Origin: Desulfofarcimen acetoxidans DSM 771
GTDB taxonomy: Bacteria > Bacillota > Desulfotomaculia > Desulfotomaculales > Desulfofarciminaceae
Direction: 5' to 3'
NCBI RefSeq assembly: GCF_000024205.1
Contig: NC_013216.1
Coordinates: 1,736,001-1,800,000 of the forward strand
Length of the DNA: 64,000 nucleotides
Shown: positions 55,744-64,000 of the stretch, in pieces
Numbering within the stretch: position 1 is the first letter of the stretch
How the letters are laid out: each line of letters begins with the position of its first letter
Made by a program: the position numbers and the translations under genes
Notes under the pieces: model-generated
Told to the model about the DNA's origin: nothing
Database searches by the model: none
Seen by the model: only the letters and a program-made list of their open reading frames with translations

Positions 55744-55799
55744 GCTCATAACAGTTTGTTGATGTATTTTATGAGCGGCTTCCGCATGGGGTCGCTCAT
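55744..55799 (+). promoter_or_regulatory. Competing hairpins between bcd and etfB
   Basis: GCTCATAA (55744-55751) pairs with TTATGAGC (55769-55776). The overlapping ATGAGCG (55771-55777) can instead pair with CGCTCAT (55793-55799). The two folds exclude each other. No T-run follows either, so processing or translation control is more likely than termination. Confidence 0.5.
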
Positions 55800-55845
55800 T
55801 AGATGCCTATCATTATAAGTAAGGGAAAAGCAAAGGAGGTAGCGT

Positions 55846-56613
55846 ATGAAAATCTTAGTGCTTTTAAAACAAGTTTTCGATACTGAAGCCGCAATTAATA
55901 TTTCTGGTGGAAAAATCAGTGATGCCGGTGTTACCCAGATTATTAACCCGTACGATGAGTTTGCCGTTGAGGAAGCTTTGAAAATTGCTGAGGTTGCCAA
56001 AGGTGAAGTAACCATTGTTACCGTAGGTTCTAACGTAGATCAGACCGTACGCCAGGCGTTGGCTATGGGTGCTGACAAGGGTTATGTAATTGATGACGCG
56101 GCAATGGCAGATGCCGATGAATATGGCGTAGCAGTTGCTCTGGCTAAAGCAATCAGCGGTATGGAGTATGACCTGGTGCTGGCCGGCTGGAGAGCCATTG
56201 ATGACAGTTCCGCTCAGGTAGCCGCTCGTGTTGCTCAAGCCTTAAATATTCCGTTAGTTAATTTAGCAGTTAAATTGGAAGTAGCCGGCGGCACAGCCAC
56301 TGCTACCACTGAAATCGACGGCGGTTCCGCAGTTGTGGAAGTCGCGCTTCCGGCAGTGATTACCTGCCAAAAGGGTTTGAATGAGCCCCGTTACCCGTCC
56401 ATGAAAGGTATTATGAAAGCCAAGAAAAAGCCGATTGATAAGGTTGCTTTAGGTGCTTTAGGTTTAGACGCAGCGGCAGTTGCAGCCAAAGTTAAACCGT
56501 TGAACGTATATTTGCCGGCAGCCCGCGCAGCAGGAAAACTTATCAAGAGCGAAGCTGCTGATGCGGCTAAGGAAGTAGCCAAATTACTGCGCGAAGAAGC
56601 TAAAGTTATATAA
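55846..56613 (+). CDS. etfB: Electron transfer flavoprotein beta subunit
   Basis: EtfB of 255 residues carrying the nucleotide-binding fold that, with EtfA, accepts electrons from butyryl-CoA dehydrogenase. Family marks are MKILVLLKQVFDTEAAI, NPYDEFAVEEALKI, VLAGWRAIDDSSAQV and the recognition-loop region ITCQKGLNEPRYPSMKGIM. AAAGGAGGT precedes the ATG. etfA starts 16 bases downstream. Whether this pair is bifurcating cannot be decided by eye. Confidence 0.95.
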   Translation: MKILVLLKQVFDTEAAINISGGKISDAGVTQIINPYDEFAVEEALKIAEVAKGEVTIVTVGSNVDQTVRQALAMGADKGYVIDDAAMADADEYGVAVALAKAISGMEYDLVLAGWRAIDDSSAQVAARVAQALNIPLVNLAVKLEVAGGTATATTEIDGGSAVVEVALPAVITCQKGLNEPRYPSMKGIMKAKKKPIDKVALGALGLDAAAVAAKVKPLNVYLPAARAAGKLIKSEAADAAKEVAKLLREEAKVI

Positions 56614-56629
56614 GGGAGGGTAATCACAA

Positions 56630-57610
56630 ATGGCAAAAGGTATTTGGGTATTTGCTGAACAGCGTGACGCTAAAATAAAAAAAGTGACTTATGAATTGTT
56701 GAGTGCCGGTCGTGGTTTAGCCGACCAGCTTGGCGAAGAACTTTGTGCGGTATTGCTCGGTAAAGATGTTGCCGGCCTGGCGGCGGCTCTTGGTGAGTAT
56801 GGTGCCGATAAAGTTTATGTTGTAGACAATGAAAAATTAGCCGAATATACCTGTGATGCATATGTAAACGTAGTAGCAGATTTAGCTAAAGCTAATGAGC
56901 CCACCGCTGTTTTCTTCGGTTATACGGCAGTAGGCCGTGACCTGGGAGCCAGTCTGGCCCAGCGTTTGGCTACAGGTATGGTTTCTGATGCTGTCAGCGT
57001 TAAAGTAGATGGAGGCCAGCTGGTATTTGACCGCCCGCTTTATGCAGGCAAAGCCTTTGTAACCGCATCTTGCGCGGAAGCTCGCCCGGTTATTGCAGCT
57101 ATGCGTCCTAACGTGTTAGCTATTAATGAACCGGCAGCTGGCAAGCAGGCTGAAGTTGTTAATGCTGATGCTAATACAGGCGACATTCGCCAAAAGATTA
57201 AAGAAGTTGCTATGGCTATCTCTTCCCGCCCGGAACTCACAGAAGCCAACATTATTGTCTCCGGCGGCCGTGGTGTTAAAAATGCCGAAAGTATGAAGCT
57301 GATTGAAGAATTGGCGGATGCAATTGGCGCTGCCGTAGGTTGCTCACGTGCTGTAGTGGATGCAGGCTGGTATCCGCAGTCCCAACAGGTTGGACAAACA
57401 GGTAAAACCGTATCACCGAACCTTTACATTGCCTGTGGCATTTCAGGTGCTATTCAGCACCTGGCCGGTATGAGTTCCTCCAAGTGTATCGTAGCTATTA
57501 ATAAAGACGAAGACGCCAATATCTTTAAAGTAGCTGATTACGGTATCGTAGGTGACTTATTCCAGGTTGTTCCGATTCTCAAAGAAGAACTCAAGAAATT
57601 ACTGGCTTAA
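56630..57610 (+). CDS. etfA: Electron transfer flavoprotein alpha subunit
   Basis: EtfA of 326 residues holding the FAD. The C-terminal FAD domain has IIVSGGRGVKNAESMKLIEE, GCSRAVVDAGWYPQSQQVGQ, TGKTVSPNLYIACGISGA and INKDEDANIFKVADYGIVGD. The N-terminal domain opens GIWVFAEQRDAKI. GGGAGGG precedes the ATG. It forms a heterodimer with EtfB. A hairpin with a T-run follows before the FeS oxidoreductase gene. Confidence 0.96.
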   Translation: MAKGIWVFAEQRDAKIKKVTYELLSAGRGLADQLGEELCAVLLGKDVAGLAAALGEYGADKVYVVDNEKLAEYTCDAYVNVVADLAKANEPTAVFFGYTAVGRDLGASLAQRLATGMVSDAVSVKVDGGQLVFDRPLYAGKAFVTASCAEARPVIAAMRPNVLAINEPAAGKQAEVVNADANTGDIRQKIKEVAMAISSRPELTEANIIVSGGRGVKNAESMKLIEELADAIGAAVGCSRAVVDAGWYPQSQQVGQTGKTVSPNLYIACGISGAIQHLAGMSSSKCIVAINKDEDANIFKVADYGIVGDLFQVVPILKEELKKLLA

Positions 57611-57645
57611 TCTATAGATAGATATATTAACGTAAGCTGTGGCAT

Positions 57646-57707
57646 CTGCTGGAACTTTTGATGGTATACAGATAAATAACCACCGGTTCCAGCAGCTATA
57701 TATTTTT
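57646..57707 (+). terminator. Internal hairpin after etfA, possible partial terminator
   Basis: CTGCTGGAAC pairs with GTTCCAGCAG over a 30-base loop, and TATTTTTT follows. It lies between etfA and the membrane FeS oxidoreductase gene and could lower downstream expression. Confidence 0.55.
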
Positions 57708-57800
57708 TGAAATTAAATGGAGGGTAAGCCTGGATGTATGTTGACCAGGTATGCGGATACCTGTCCAAAATTGTAAACATGGTCGAAGGGAGAGGTCAAC

Positions 57801-59852
57801 ATGAGCCTCCTGAAAATTGTTATTTTTGCAGCATTGGTGGCCTTCGGTCTTTTTAATATGGTTCAGGGTATTAAAGAGCGAATGATGGCAACCTATCTGG
57901 GAAAAAAGGATAACAGGTCTGACAATGCGGGAGAGCGTGTTAGAGGCCTGTTGGTCTATGTGTTAGGACAAAAGAAGATTATTAGTGAGCCGGAAGGCGG
58001 GATTATGCACTTAATGATCTTTTTTGGAGCCAACCTGTTTGGTTTAGGCATATTGCAGTTCATTTTGGCAGGTTTGATACCCGGCTTCAATATTCCTTAT
58101 ATCACAGACAACCCCCTGTTTTATCTGTTTGTTGATGTAATTGGTTTGATAGCTATTATAGGTATTTGGTATTCCGGCTGGCGCCGCTGGGTGCAAAAGG
58201 TAGAAAGATTGGAAGCAGAGGCTTTTGGAACACCGGCTGAAAATCTAATCCTCGGCATGATTGCAGGCTTGTTCATAATGATGGGCTCTGTCCTGGCAGG
58301 CAACGGTTTTAAATATGCATTAACTCAGGATCCTATGTATTCACTGGCCCCTATTACCGGCTTTCTTGGCAATCTGTTCAGCGGAATGTCTGCACAAGCA
58401 CTGGCAGCCGGTGTGGAAGTATCTTTTTGGGTTCATGTGATTTTTTTATCCGGTTTTATGGTCTTCTTCCGTTATTCACCGCATGTTCACCCGGTGTTTG
58501 CACCACTGAATGTGTATTTCCGCACACTCAAGCCGCGTGGCGGCATGATTGAGCCGATTGATTTTGAAAATGAGGAAATTGAGCAGTATGGGGCGGCCAA
58601 GTTAGAGCATTTTACCTGGAAAGATATCATGGAAGGCTTTGCCTGCGCTGAATGCGGCCGCTGTCAGGCTAATTGTCCTGCCTATCTAAGCGGTAAGCAT
58701 CTGTCACCGAAGCATTTTATTCACAAGTTAAGAATGCATGTTGAGGAAAAAGTGCAGGTCCTCGGTCCTGCTTTAAAACAAGCCCAATTGTCCAATTCTC
58801 CTGTAGCAGAGATGGCTATCAGCAGTGAAAGCGCTGAAGCTGTTATGGAAAAGACCCTGGTGCCTGATGTGTTTAGTGAAGCAGAAATTTGGGATTGTAC
58901 TAACTGCGCCAGCTGTATGGAACAATGTCCGGTGATGAATGAACATGTGCCTAAAATTATTCAGATCAGGCAGAATCTTGTTATGATGGACAGTGAGTTT
59001 CCGGCTGAGGCTCAATTGGCTTTCACCAATATGGAGCGCAACTATAATCCCTGGGGTGTGGGTTGGAACAACAGAGGAGATTGGGCCAGTGAGCTGGATG
59101 TTAAAGTTCTGGCCGATGACAGTAATGTCGATATAGTTTATTTCGCCGGTTGCGCTGCAGCCTTTGATGATCGCAGTCAAAAAGTAGCTACATCTTTTGT
59201 CAAAATATTAAAGGCAGCCAATGTAAACTTTGCTATTTTGGCCTCAGAAGAAAGATGCTGTGGTGACTCGGCCAGAAGGCTGGGAAATGAGTACCTGGCT
59301 CAATCATTAATAAATGAGAATGTAGAGGCCTTAAACGGTTACGGAGTTAAGAAAATTGTGACTACCTGCCCGCACTGCCTGACTGTGCTTAAAGATGAAT
59401 ACCCGCAGTTCGGAGGTAATTATGAAGTTATTCACCATACACAATTAATTAACCAGTTGATTAAAGAAGGCAAGTTAAGATTTAAACCTGCCAGTGCGGG
59501 AATGAAAATTACTTATCACGACTCCTGCTTCTTAGGACGTTATCAAAACGAGTATGAGGCGCCCCGCCAGATTATCGATAAGTTGCCCGGAATTAACCTG
59601 ACTGAGATGGTTCGCAACAAGACCAAAGGCTTTTGTTGCGGTGCCGGCGGCGGAAGAATGTGGTTGGAGGAACACGGCACCAGGATTAATGTTATGCGTA
59701 CGGAGCAGGCTTTAGAAACCGGTTCTGAAGTTGTAGCAACCAACTGTCCGTTTTGTTTAACTATGATGGAAGACGGTATTAAGGATAAAGGTGCAGCAGA
59801 AGCAATTAAAGCCTTTGACCTGGCAGAATTAGTGGAAAGAAATTTACAGTAA
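57801..59852 (+). CDS. EtfAB:quinone oxidoreductase-like FeS membrane protein (EMO)
   Basis: Membrane protein of 683 residues. The N-terminal 235 residues have five to six hydrophobic helices with His residues that could hold haem b, as in NarI-like subunits. Two 4Fe-4S motifs follow: CAECGRCQANCP (about 281) and CTNCASCMEQCP (about 364). Two CCG domains contain CCGDSARRLG (about 486) and CCGAGGGRMW (about 612). This layout matches the DUF224-type oxidoreductase that links EtfAB to menaquinone in syntrophic butyrate oxidisers; that function is inferred from family and position. ATG follows GGGAGAGG. Confidence 0.88.
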   Translation: MSLLKIVIFAALVAFGLFNMVQGIKERMMATYLGKKDNRSDNAGERVRGLLVYVLGQKKIISEPEGGIMHLMIFFGANLFGLGILQFILAGLIPGFNIPYITDNPLFYLFVDVIGLIAIIGIWYSGWRRWVQKVERLEAEAFGTPAENLILGMIAGLFIMMGSVLAGNGFKYALTQDPMYSLAPITGFLGNLFSGMSAQALAAGVEVSFWVHVIFLSGFMVFFRYSPHVHPVFAPLNVYFRTLKPRGGMIEPIDFENEEIEQYGAAKLEHFTWKDIMEGFACAECGRCQANCPAYLSGKHLSPKHFIHKLRMHVEEKVQVLGPALKQAQLSNSPVAEMAISSESAEAVMEKTLVPDVFSEAEIWDCTNCASCMEQCPVMNEHVPKIIQIRQNLVMMDSEFPAEAQLAFTNMERNYNPWGVGWNNRGDWASELDVKVLADDSNVDIVYFAGCAAAFDDRSQKVATSFVKILKAANVNFAILASEERCCGDSARRLGNEYLAQSLINENVEALNGYGVKKIVTTCPHCLTVLKDEYPQFGGNYEVIHHTQLINQLIKEGKLRFKPASAGMKITYHDSCFLGRYQNEYEAPRQIIDKLPGINLTEMVRNKTKGFCCGAGGGRMWLEEHGTRINVMRTEQALETGSEVVATNCPFCLTMMEDGIKDKGAAEAIKAFDLAELVERNLQ

Positions 59853-59892
59853 AACAAAAATAAAAATACGCTTTACAGAGAGGAGATAAATT

Positions 59893-61074
59893 ATGCGTGA
59901 TGCAGTAATCGTCAGTGCGGTTCGTACTGCTGTAGGCAGCTTTGGCGGAGCTTTAAAGGACATTCCTGCCGCGGAGCTGGGTGCCATCGTTATTGCTGAG
60001 GCTTTAAAACGGGCCGGGATTAGCGGTGAGCAGGTTGATGAGGTTATTTTCGGAAACGTATTGGGAGCAGGTCTGGGACAGAATGTATCCCGCCAGTGTT
60101 CACTTAAAGCAGGTATTCCTATTGAGGTTCCCACATATTCAGTAAATAAAGTATGCGGTTCCGGTTTGAAAACAGTTGGCATGGCTATGCAGATGATACG
60201 CGCTGAAGAGGCTGATATTGTAGTGGCCGGCGGTACTGAAAGCATGAGTATGGCTCCGTATTTAATGGAAAAAGCACGCTGGGGCATGCGCATGGGTGAC
60301 GGTAAAGTTGTTGACGCTATGATCAAAGACGGTCTGTGGGATGCTTTTAATAATTATCATATGGGTATTACCGCTGAGAACATAGCGGAGAAATATGATG
60401 TTTCCCGCGAAGACATGGACAAGTTTGCCCTGTCCAGTCAGTTAAAGGCTGTTGCAGCTATTGATGCAGGTAAATTTAAAGATGAAATTGTGCCGGTTCC
60501 CATTCCTCAAAGAAAAGGTGATCCCGTACTTTTCGATACAGATGAATATCCCAAGCGTGGATCAACAATTGAAGCTTTAACCAAGCTGAAGCCTGCATTT
60601 AAGAAAGACGGACGTGTGACCGCCGGTAATGCCTCCGGCATTAATGATGGTGCAGCAGCCTTTGTTATAATGTCTGCGGATAAAGCCAAAGAACTTGGCA
60701 TTAAGCCTATGGCTGTGATCAGGAGCTTCGGTGCGGGTGGCGTAGATCCCTCTATTATGGGTATGGGTCCTGTTCCCGCTTCTAAAAAAGCTTTGGCTAA
60801 AGCCGGTATAACCGTAGCTGATCTCGATGTTATTGAAGCAAATGAGGCTTTCGCGGCACAGGCTCTGGCAGTGGGCAGAGAACTTGGTTTCCCGGAAGAA
60901 AAGCTTAATCCCAACGGTGGGGCTATTGCTATCGGTCACCCGATTGGTGCCAGCGGTGGCAGGATTTTAGTAACCCTGCTTTATGAATTAAAGCGTACCG
61001 GCGGCAAGCTTGGTTTGGCTACTTTATGTATCGGTGGCGGCCAGGGAGCGGCTCTGGTTGTTGAGATGGCCTAG
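59893..61074 (+). CDS. thlA: Acetyl-CoA acetyltransferase (thiolase)
   Basis: Thiolase of 393 residues, condensing two acetyl-CoA to acetoacetyl-CoA or the reverse. The catalytic Cys is C88 in [11 protein letters not shown], the His is H349 in [10 protein letters not shown], and the second Cys is C379 in [12 protein letters not shown] follows AGGAG. It sits between the EMO-like gene and hbd, completing the C4 cycle. The name phaA or atoB would be equally possible; the butyryl-CoA context favours thlA. Confidence 0.95.
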   Translation: MRDAVIVSAVRTAVGSFGGALKDIPAAELGAIVIAEALKRAGISGEQVDEVIFGNVLGAGLGQNVSRQCSLKAGIPIEVPTYSVNKVCGSGLKTVGMAMQMIRAEEADIVVAGGTESMSMAPYLMEKARWGMRMGDGKVVDAMIKDGLWDAFNNYHMGITAENIAEKYDVSREDMDKFALSSQLKAVAAIDAGKFKDEIVPVPIPQRKGDPVLFDTDEYPKRGSTIEALTKLKPAFKKDGRVTAGNASGINDGAAAFVIMSADKAKELGIKPMAVIRSFGAGGVDPSIMGMGPVPASKKALAKAGITVADLDVIEANEAFAAQALAVGRELGFPEEKLNPNGGAIAIGHPIGASGGRILVTLLYELKRTGGKLGLATLCIGGGQGAALVVEMA

Positions 61075-61162
61075 TTCTTAGTTTAGATTGATAGTGCCGG
61101 GTTTTGATTTATTTGCCCGGCATTTTTATAAAAATATGTTATTAACTTCAGGAGGGATTAGC

Positions 61163-62014
61163 ATGGTTCAAACAATTATGGTTATCGGTGCCGGTCAAAT
61201 GGGTGGAGGTATTGCTCAGGTTGCCGCTCAGGCCGGTTATAATGTAATTCTTAACGATATTAAAGACGAGTTTGTACAAAGAGGTTTGGGCATTATTGAT
61301 AAAAACCTTTCCCGCGCCGTATCCAAAGGTAAAATGGAAGCTGCCGCCAAGGATGCAGTTCTGGCCAAAATTAAAACATCTACCAGCCTTGACGATGCTA
61401 AGGATGCAGATCTGGTTGTTGAAGCCGCTATTGAAAATATGGAACTGAAAGCAAACATTTTCAAAACTCTTGATGTTGTTTGCAAGCCGGAAGCCATCCT
61501 GGCTACCAATACATCCTCACTGCCGATCACCCAAATTGCGGCCGTAACCAAGCGCCCGGACAAAGTTATTGGCATGCACTTCTTCAACCCTGTACCGGTT
61601 ATGAAATTATTGGAAATTATTCGCGGTTTTATGACCAGTGACGAAACTTATAATACAATTGCCGAGATCGGGTTAAAAATGGGCAAGGTTAACGTTGAAG
61701 TAAAAGACAGCCCCGGCTTTGGATCTAACAGAATCTTACTGCCGATGATTAACGAAGCTTTCTTTGTTCTGTCAGAAGGTCTTGGCACTGCTGAAGATAT
61801 TGACAATGTAATGAAATTTGGTATGGCTCATCCCATGGGGCCCCTGGCTTTAGCTGATTTAATCGGTTTGGATACCTGTTTAAACATTATGAATGTTCTG
61901 TACGAAGGATTCAAAGATTCCAAATACCGTCCTTGCCCGTTACTGGTCAAGTATGTACAGTCCGGTTTGTTGGGACAAAAGACAGGTAAAGGCGTATACG
62001 ATTACAGCAAATAG
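61163..62014 (+). CDS. hbd: 3-hydroxybutyryl-CoA dehydrogenase
   Basis: NAD(P)-dependent enzyme of 283 residues interconverting acetoacetyl-CoA and 3-hydroxybutyryl-CoA. The Rossmann motif VIGAGQMGGGIAQVAAQAGY opens the protein. The catalytic region is NTSSLPITQIA and GMHFFNPVPVMKLLEI, then SPGFGSNRILLPMINEAF. ATG at 61163 is chosen because AGGAGGG lies six bases upstream. crt follows 12 bases after its stop, showing one operon. Confidence 0.96.
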   Translation: MVQTIMVIGAGQMGGGIAQVAAQAGYNVILNDIKDEFVQRGLGIIDKNLSRAVSKGKMEAAAKDAVLAKIKTSTSLDDAKDADLVVEAAIENMELKANIFKTLDVVCKPEAILATNTSSLPITQIAAVTKRPDKVIGMHFFNPVPVMKLLEIIRGFMTSDETYNTIAEIGLKMGKVNVEVKDSPGFGSNRILLPMINEAFFVLSEGLGTAEDIDNVMKFGMAHPMGPLALADLIGLDTCLNIMNVLYEGFKDSKYRPCPLLVKYVQSGLLGQKTGKGVYDYSK

Positions 62015-62026
62015 GAGGTGTCTCAC

Positions 62027-62809
62027 ATGACCTGGAATAATCTATTACTGGAAAAGGAAGACGGTATTGCGGTTCTTTCTGTTAACCGTCCAAAGGTTTT
62101 AAATGCTCTTAATGAAGAAACTTTAAAAGAGCTTGGGGATGCTTTCTCTCACCTTGAAAATGACGCTGAAGTAAACGTAATTATTTTAACCGGTGCCGGA
62201 GATAAAGCTTTTGTAGCCGGTGCGGACATTGCTTTCATGCAAAAACTTACTCCCATTCAAGCTAAAGAATTTGCCCGCCTGGGACAAACTGTCTTCAGTA
62301 AAATTGAAAACCTGAAAAAGCCGGTTATAGCTGCCATTAACGGTTTTGCTTTGGGTGGCGGCAACGAGCTGTCTATGAGCTGTGATATTCGCATTGCTTC
62401 TGATAAAGCTAAATTTGGTCAACCGGAAGTTAACCTCGGCATTATGGCCGGTTTTGGCGGCACCCAGCGATTAACCCGCCTGGTTAACCCCGGCATTGCC
62501 AAAGAAATACTAATGACTGCCGATATGTATGATGCACAGGCAGCCCAGCGCATCGGTCTGGTAAATCATGTGGTAACACCTGAAGAATTAATGCCTTTTG
62601 CCAAGAGTATGGCCAAGCGCATTGCTGCACGCGGTCCGGTGGCCTGCCGCCTGACCAAGGAAGCTGTAAATGACGGATTGGAAATGGATTTAGAAAAAGC
62701 ATTTATTCTGGAAGCTGACCTGTTTGGTTTGGTGTTTGCTACCTCTGACAGAAACGAAGGTATTGATGCTTTCTTAAACAAGCGCAAACCTGAATTTAAA
62801 AACGAATAG
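62027..62809 (+). CDS. crt: 3-hydroxybutyryl-CoA dehydratase (crotonase)
   Basis: Enoyl-CoA hydratase of 260 residues converting 3-hydroxybutyryl-CoA to crotonyl-CoA or the reverse. The two catalytic Glu lie in GGGNELSMSCDIRIAS and GQPEVNLGIMAGFGG. The oxyanion segment GDKAFVAGADIAFM is present. ATG at 62027 follows AGGAGGTG with six bases between. It is the last gene before a terminator, so the operon ends here. Confidence 0.96.
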   Translation: MTWNNLLLEKEDGIAVLSVNRPKVLNALNEETLKELGDAFSHLENDAEVNVIILTGAGDKAFVAGADIAFMQKLTPIQAKEFARLGQTVFSKIENLKKPVIAAINGFALGGGNELSMSCDIRIASDKAKFGQPEVNLGIMAGFGGTQRLTRLVNPGIAKEILMTADMYDAQAAQRIGLVNHVVTPEELMPFAKSMAKRIAARGPVACRLTKEAVNDGLEMDLEKAFILEADLFGLVFATSDRNEGIDAFLNKRKPEFKNE

Positions 62810-62834
62810 CTTAGAAAGATTAATGTCTTGGAGG

Positions 62835-62859
62835 AACCGTCACAACTGTGGCGGTTTTT
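62835..62859 (+). terminator. Terminator after crt
   Basis: A 9-bp stem AACCGTCAC / GTGGCGGTT with one T-G pair and a four-base loop runs into TTTTT. It closes the beta-oxidation operon. Confidence 0.85.
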
Positions 62860-62939
62860 CTTATCCTAAAAGACTTTACGGGCTGGTAAAAATATTATGT
62901 TTAACAAAATATCTTTTTCTGGGAGGAGTTTAAGGCCAG

Positions 62940-63662
62940 ATGTCGAACAGATTAATTAAGCTGAAATATGTTTTTTGCAGCACTAGTCAATTAGGGGTGG
63001 TTCTCATCAATGAACGAATTCATAAAGAGAGCTTAGATGGTCTCCAGATAAACAATGAGGAAAGCAGTTTGCATGCTTTAATCAGGGAGTTGCCTCTTGC
63101 TTTTATGGGTGAAATACTTTTAAAGGGATCTCTTTGCATTAGTCAAAATCTGGCACAAAAACTTTTACTGGTCCTGGTAAAAGCGAAAGAAGAACTGCAC
63201 AAGATTGATGTGGATATTAAAAAGCATGCGCTTAGTTTTAAAATAGTGGTTAAGAAAAAGCGAAATATGTATGGCTGTCTATTGAAAATTAAGAAAATTG
63301 AAATTAATGCAAAAAGTAATTATTTAATTTTGCATCTGGCTGAACCTCCTCAAATCAGAACTAACAGTGTTTTGCAAAATATATTTGTCGGTATTGGTAC
63401 AAAAGTAACTCATATGAATTCGGGTGAAGAATTTATCATTAATTATTTATTTGGCAATAAAAGAGGAATAGACTATTCAGATAACAGGATTACCATGGAT
63501 CTCAGGAAGATGGCATACATAAATGAAATATATAGCAGAGAGATATTTGGCCTGAAGCTTATTGATGTGGTGGATATAAAAGAGGTAATTATTAATGAGG
63601 GTATGGTAGAGATTTTCTGGGATGTTGCTATGCCCTCGGTTGAAAGTTTTAATCTTGATTAA
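62940..63662 (+). CDS. Unknown protein, 240 residues
   Basis: Soluble Lys/Ile-rich protein of 240 residues without signal peptide, membrane helix or recognised motif. Strands such as IDVDIKKHALSFKIVVKKKR and YLILHLAEPPQI suggest a beta-rich fold. ATG at 62940 follows GGGAGGAG, although with a longer gap. It lies after the crt terminator and before another unknown gene, so both might form a new unit. I do not recognise the family, and the position next to the beta-oxidation operon is not evidence of a shared role. Confidence 0.7.
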   Translation: MSNRLIKLKYVFCSTSQLGVVLINERIHKESLDGLQINNEESSLHALIRELPLAFMGEILLKGSLCISQNLAQKLLLVLVKAKEELHKIDVDIKKHALSFKIVVKKKRNMYGCLLKIKKIEINAKSNYLILHLAEPPQIRTNSVLQNIFVGIGTKVTHMNSGEEFIINYLFGNKRGIDYSDNRITMDLRKMAYINEIYSREIFGLKLIDVVDIKEVIINEGMVEIFWDVAMPSVESFNLD

Positions 63663-63745
63663 GGGAGTGTGATGCGATGAACGTTTAGTTATCGCTATGT
63701 GTTGGACTGGCTTTTAATAATATTTTTATATAGAGGTGAAGGGTA

Positions 63746-64000
63746 TGACAAGTATGCTGGAAAACATTAATATAGCTGATATTATTGGTAAGGTTGGTAC
63801 TTTCGCCAAAGAGTATATAGAAACACAGGTAAAATATTTTTCGGATAAGGATAATATTTATGAGTGGAGAGATAAATCGCAGGTTCGCGTTATAGACGGG
63901 CTGTATTTTATTACTAAACTGGCGTTAGATGCCAAGGATACGATTGCTGATGAGAAAGTAAAGTTTTACCTCCAAAATCCCGAATATCTGATTGAAGCTG
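63746..64000 (+). CDS. Unknown protein (3' cut by window end)
   Basis: The frame begins with ATG at 63746 behind GAGGTGAAGGG and stays open to the window end (85 codons). The sequence begins MTSMLENINIADIIGKVGTF and continues as a charged, helical protein. No motif is recognised in the visible part. It follows the 240-residue unknown gene on the same strand, and the two may be linked. Confidence 0.65.

Noticed and set aside
1-64000. CRISPR arrays, rRNA and tRNA genes
   Set aside because: No regularly spaced direct repeats and no recognisable rRNA or tRNA cores were seen on either strand.

Overview
The window reads as chromosome of an anaerobic, low-to-mid GC Gram-positive bacterium. The best fit is a Clostridia member of the Desulfotomaculum/Peptococcaceae or syntrophic type. 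This is inferred from strong AGGAGG-type ribosome sites, frequent TTG and GTG starts, rubrerythrin, FmdE-, DUF2325- and DUF3786-type proteins, the clostridial ThiH/ThiF/ThiS thiamine route, and a butyryl-CoA module with a membrane FeS oxidoreductase of the type that links EtfAB to menaquinone. No rRNA, tRNA or CRISPR array is visible, so the species cannot be fixed.

Layout. 1-5.3 kb: end of feoB with its Cys-rich partner, a GAF/HD-GYP c-di-GMP phosphodiesterase, a soluble chemoreceptor behind a near-perfect Fur box, and a DUF2325 protein. 5.4-11.9 kb: mixed housekeeping and unknown genes (DUF2339 membrane protein, PrpE-like phosphatase, YvlD-like and YkgJ-like proteins, rubrerythrin, FmdE-like protein), plus a small reading frame split by an in-frame TGA. 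11.9-14.6 kb: TPP-riboswitch salvage operon thiD-thiM-(thiE remnant)-HAD phosphatase. 14.6-17 kb: secreted proteins of unknown role, gene fragments and a decayed IS200/IS605 element. 17-25.4 kb: one gene for a 2786-residue cyclic beta-1,2-glucan synthase, visibly GC-richer than its surroundings. 25.7-31.9 kb: two diguanylate cyclase-type signalling proteins and an AEC transporter. 31.9-37.2 kb: second TPP-riboswitch operon thiS-thiG-thiH-thiF-thiE-thiC for de novo synthesis. 37.3-40.6 kb: Na/Pi cotransporter behind a five-repeat Pho-type box, an AbrB-type regulator and endonuclease IV. 40.9-48.8 kb: a complete four-gene Wadjet (JetD-A-B-C) plasmid-defence operon flanked by decayed sequence. 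49.1-54.2 kb: cysteine desulfurase family protein, DUF3786, Nudix hydrolase, MinC, glycogen synthase. 54.5-62.9 kb: bcd-etfB-etfA-EMO-thl-hbd-crt, a complete acetyl-CoA/butyryl-CoA beta-oxidation module. 62.9-64 kb: two unknown genes, the last cut by the window end.

How the parts fit. The two thiamine operons together supply salvage (HMP and thiazole kinases) and synthesis (ThiC for pyrimidine; ThiSGHF for thiazole), joined by the single intact ThiE at 35142. The beta-oxidation operon feeds electrons from butyryl-CoA dehydrogenase through EtfAB to the membrane oxidoreductase. Cyclic-di-GMP turnover proteins occur three times, and both GGDEF domains keep their RxxD inhibitory site. The most unusual items are the Wadjet operon, the Fur-box chemoreceptor, the Pho-type array, the TGA-split small gene with a SECIS-like hairpin, the thiE remnant beside an unassigned phosphatase, a dispersed hairpin repeat family, and competing hairpins between bcd and etfB.
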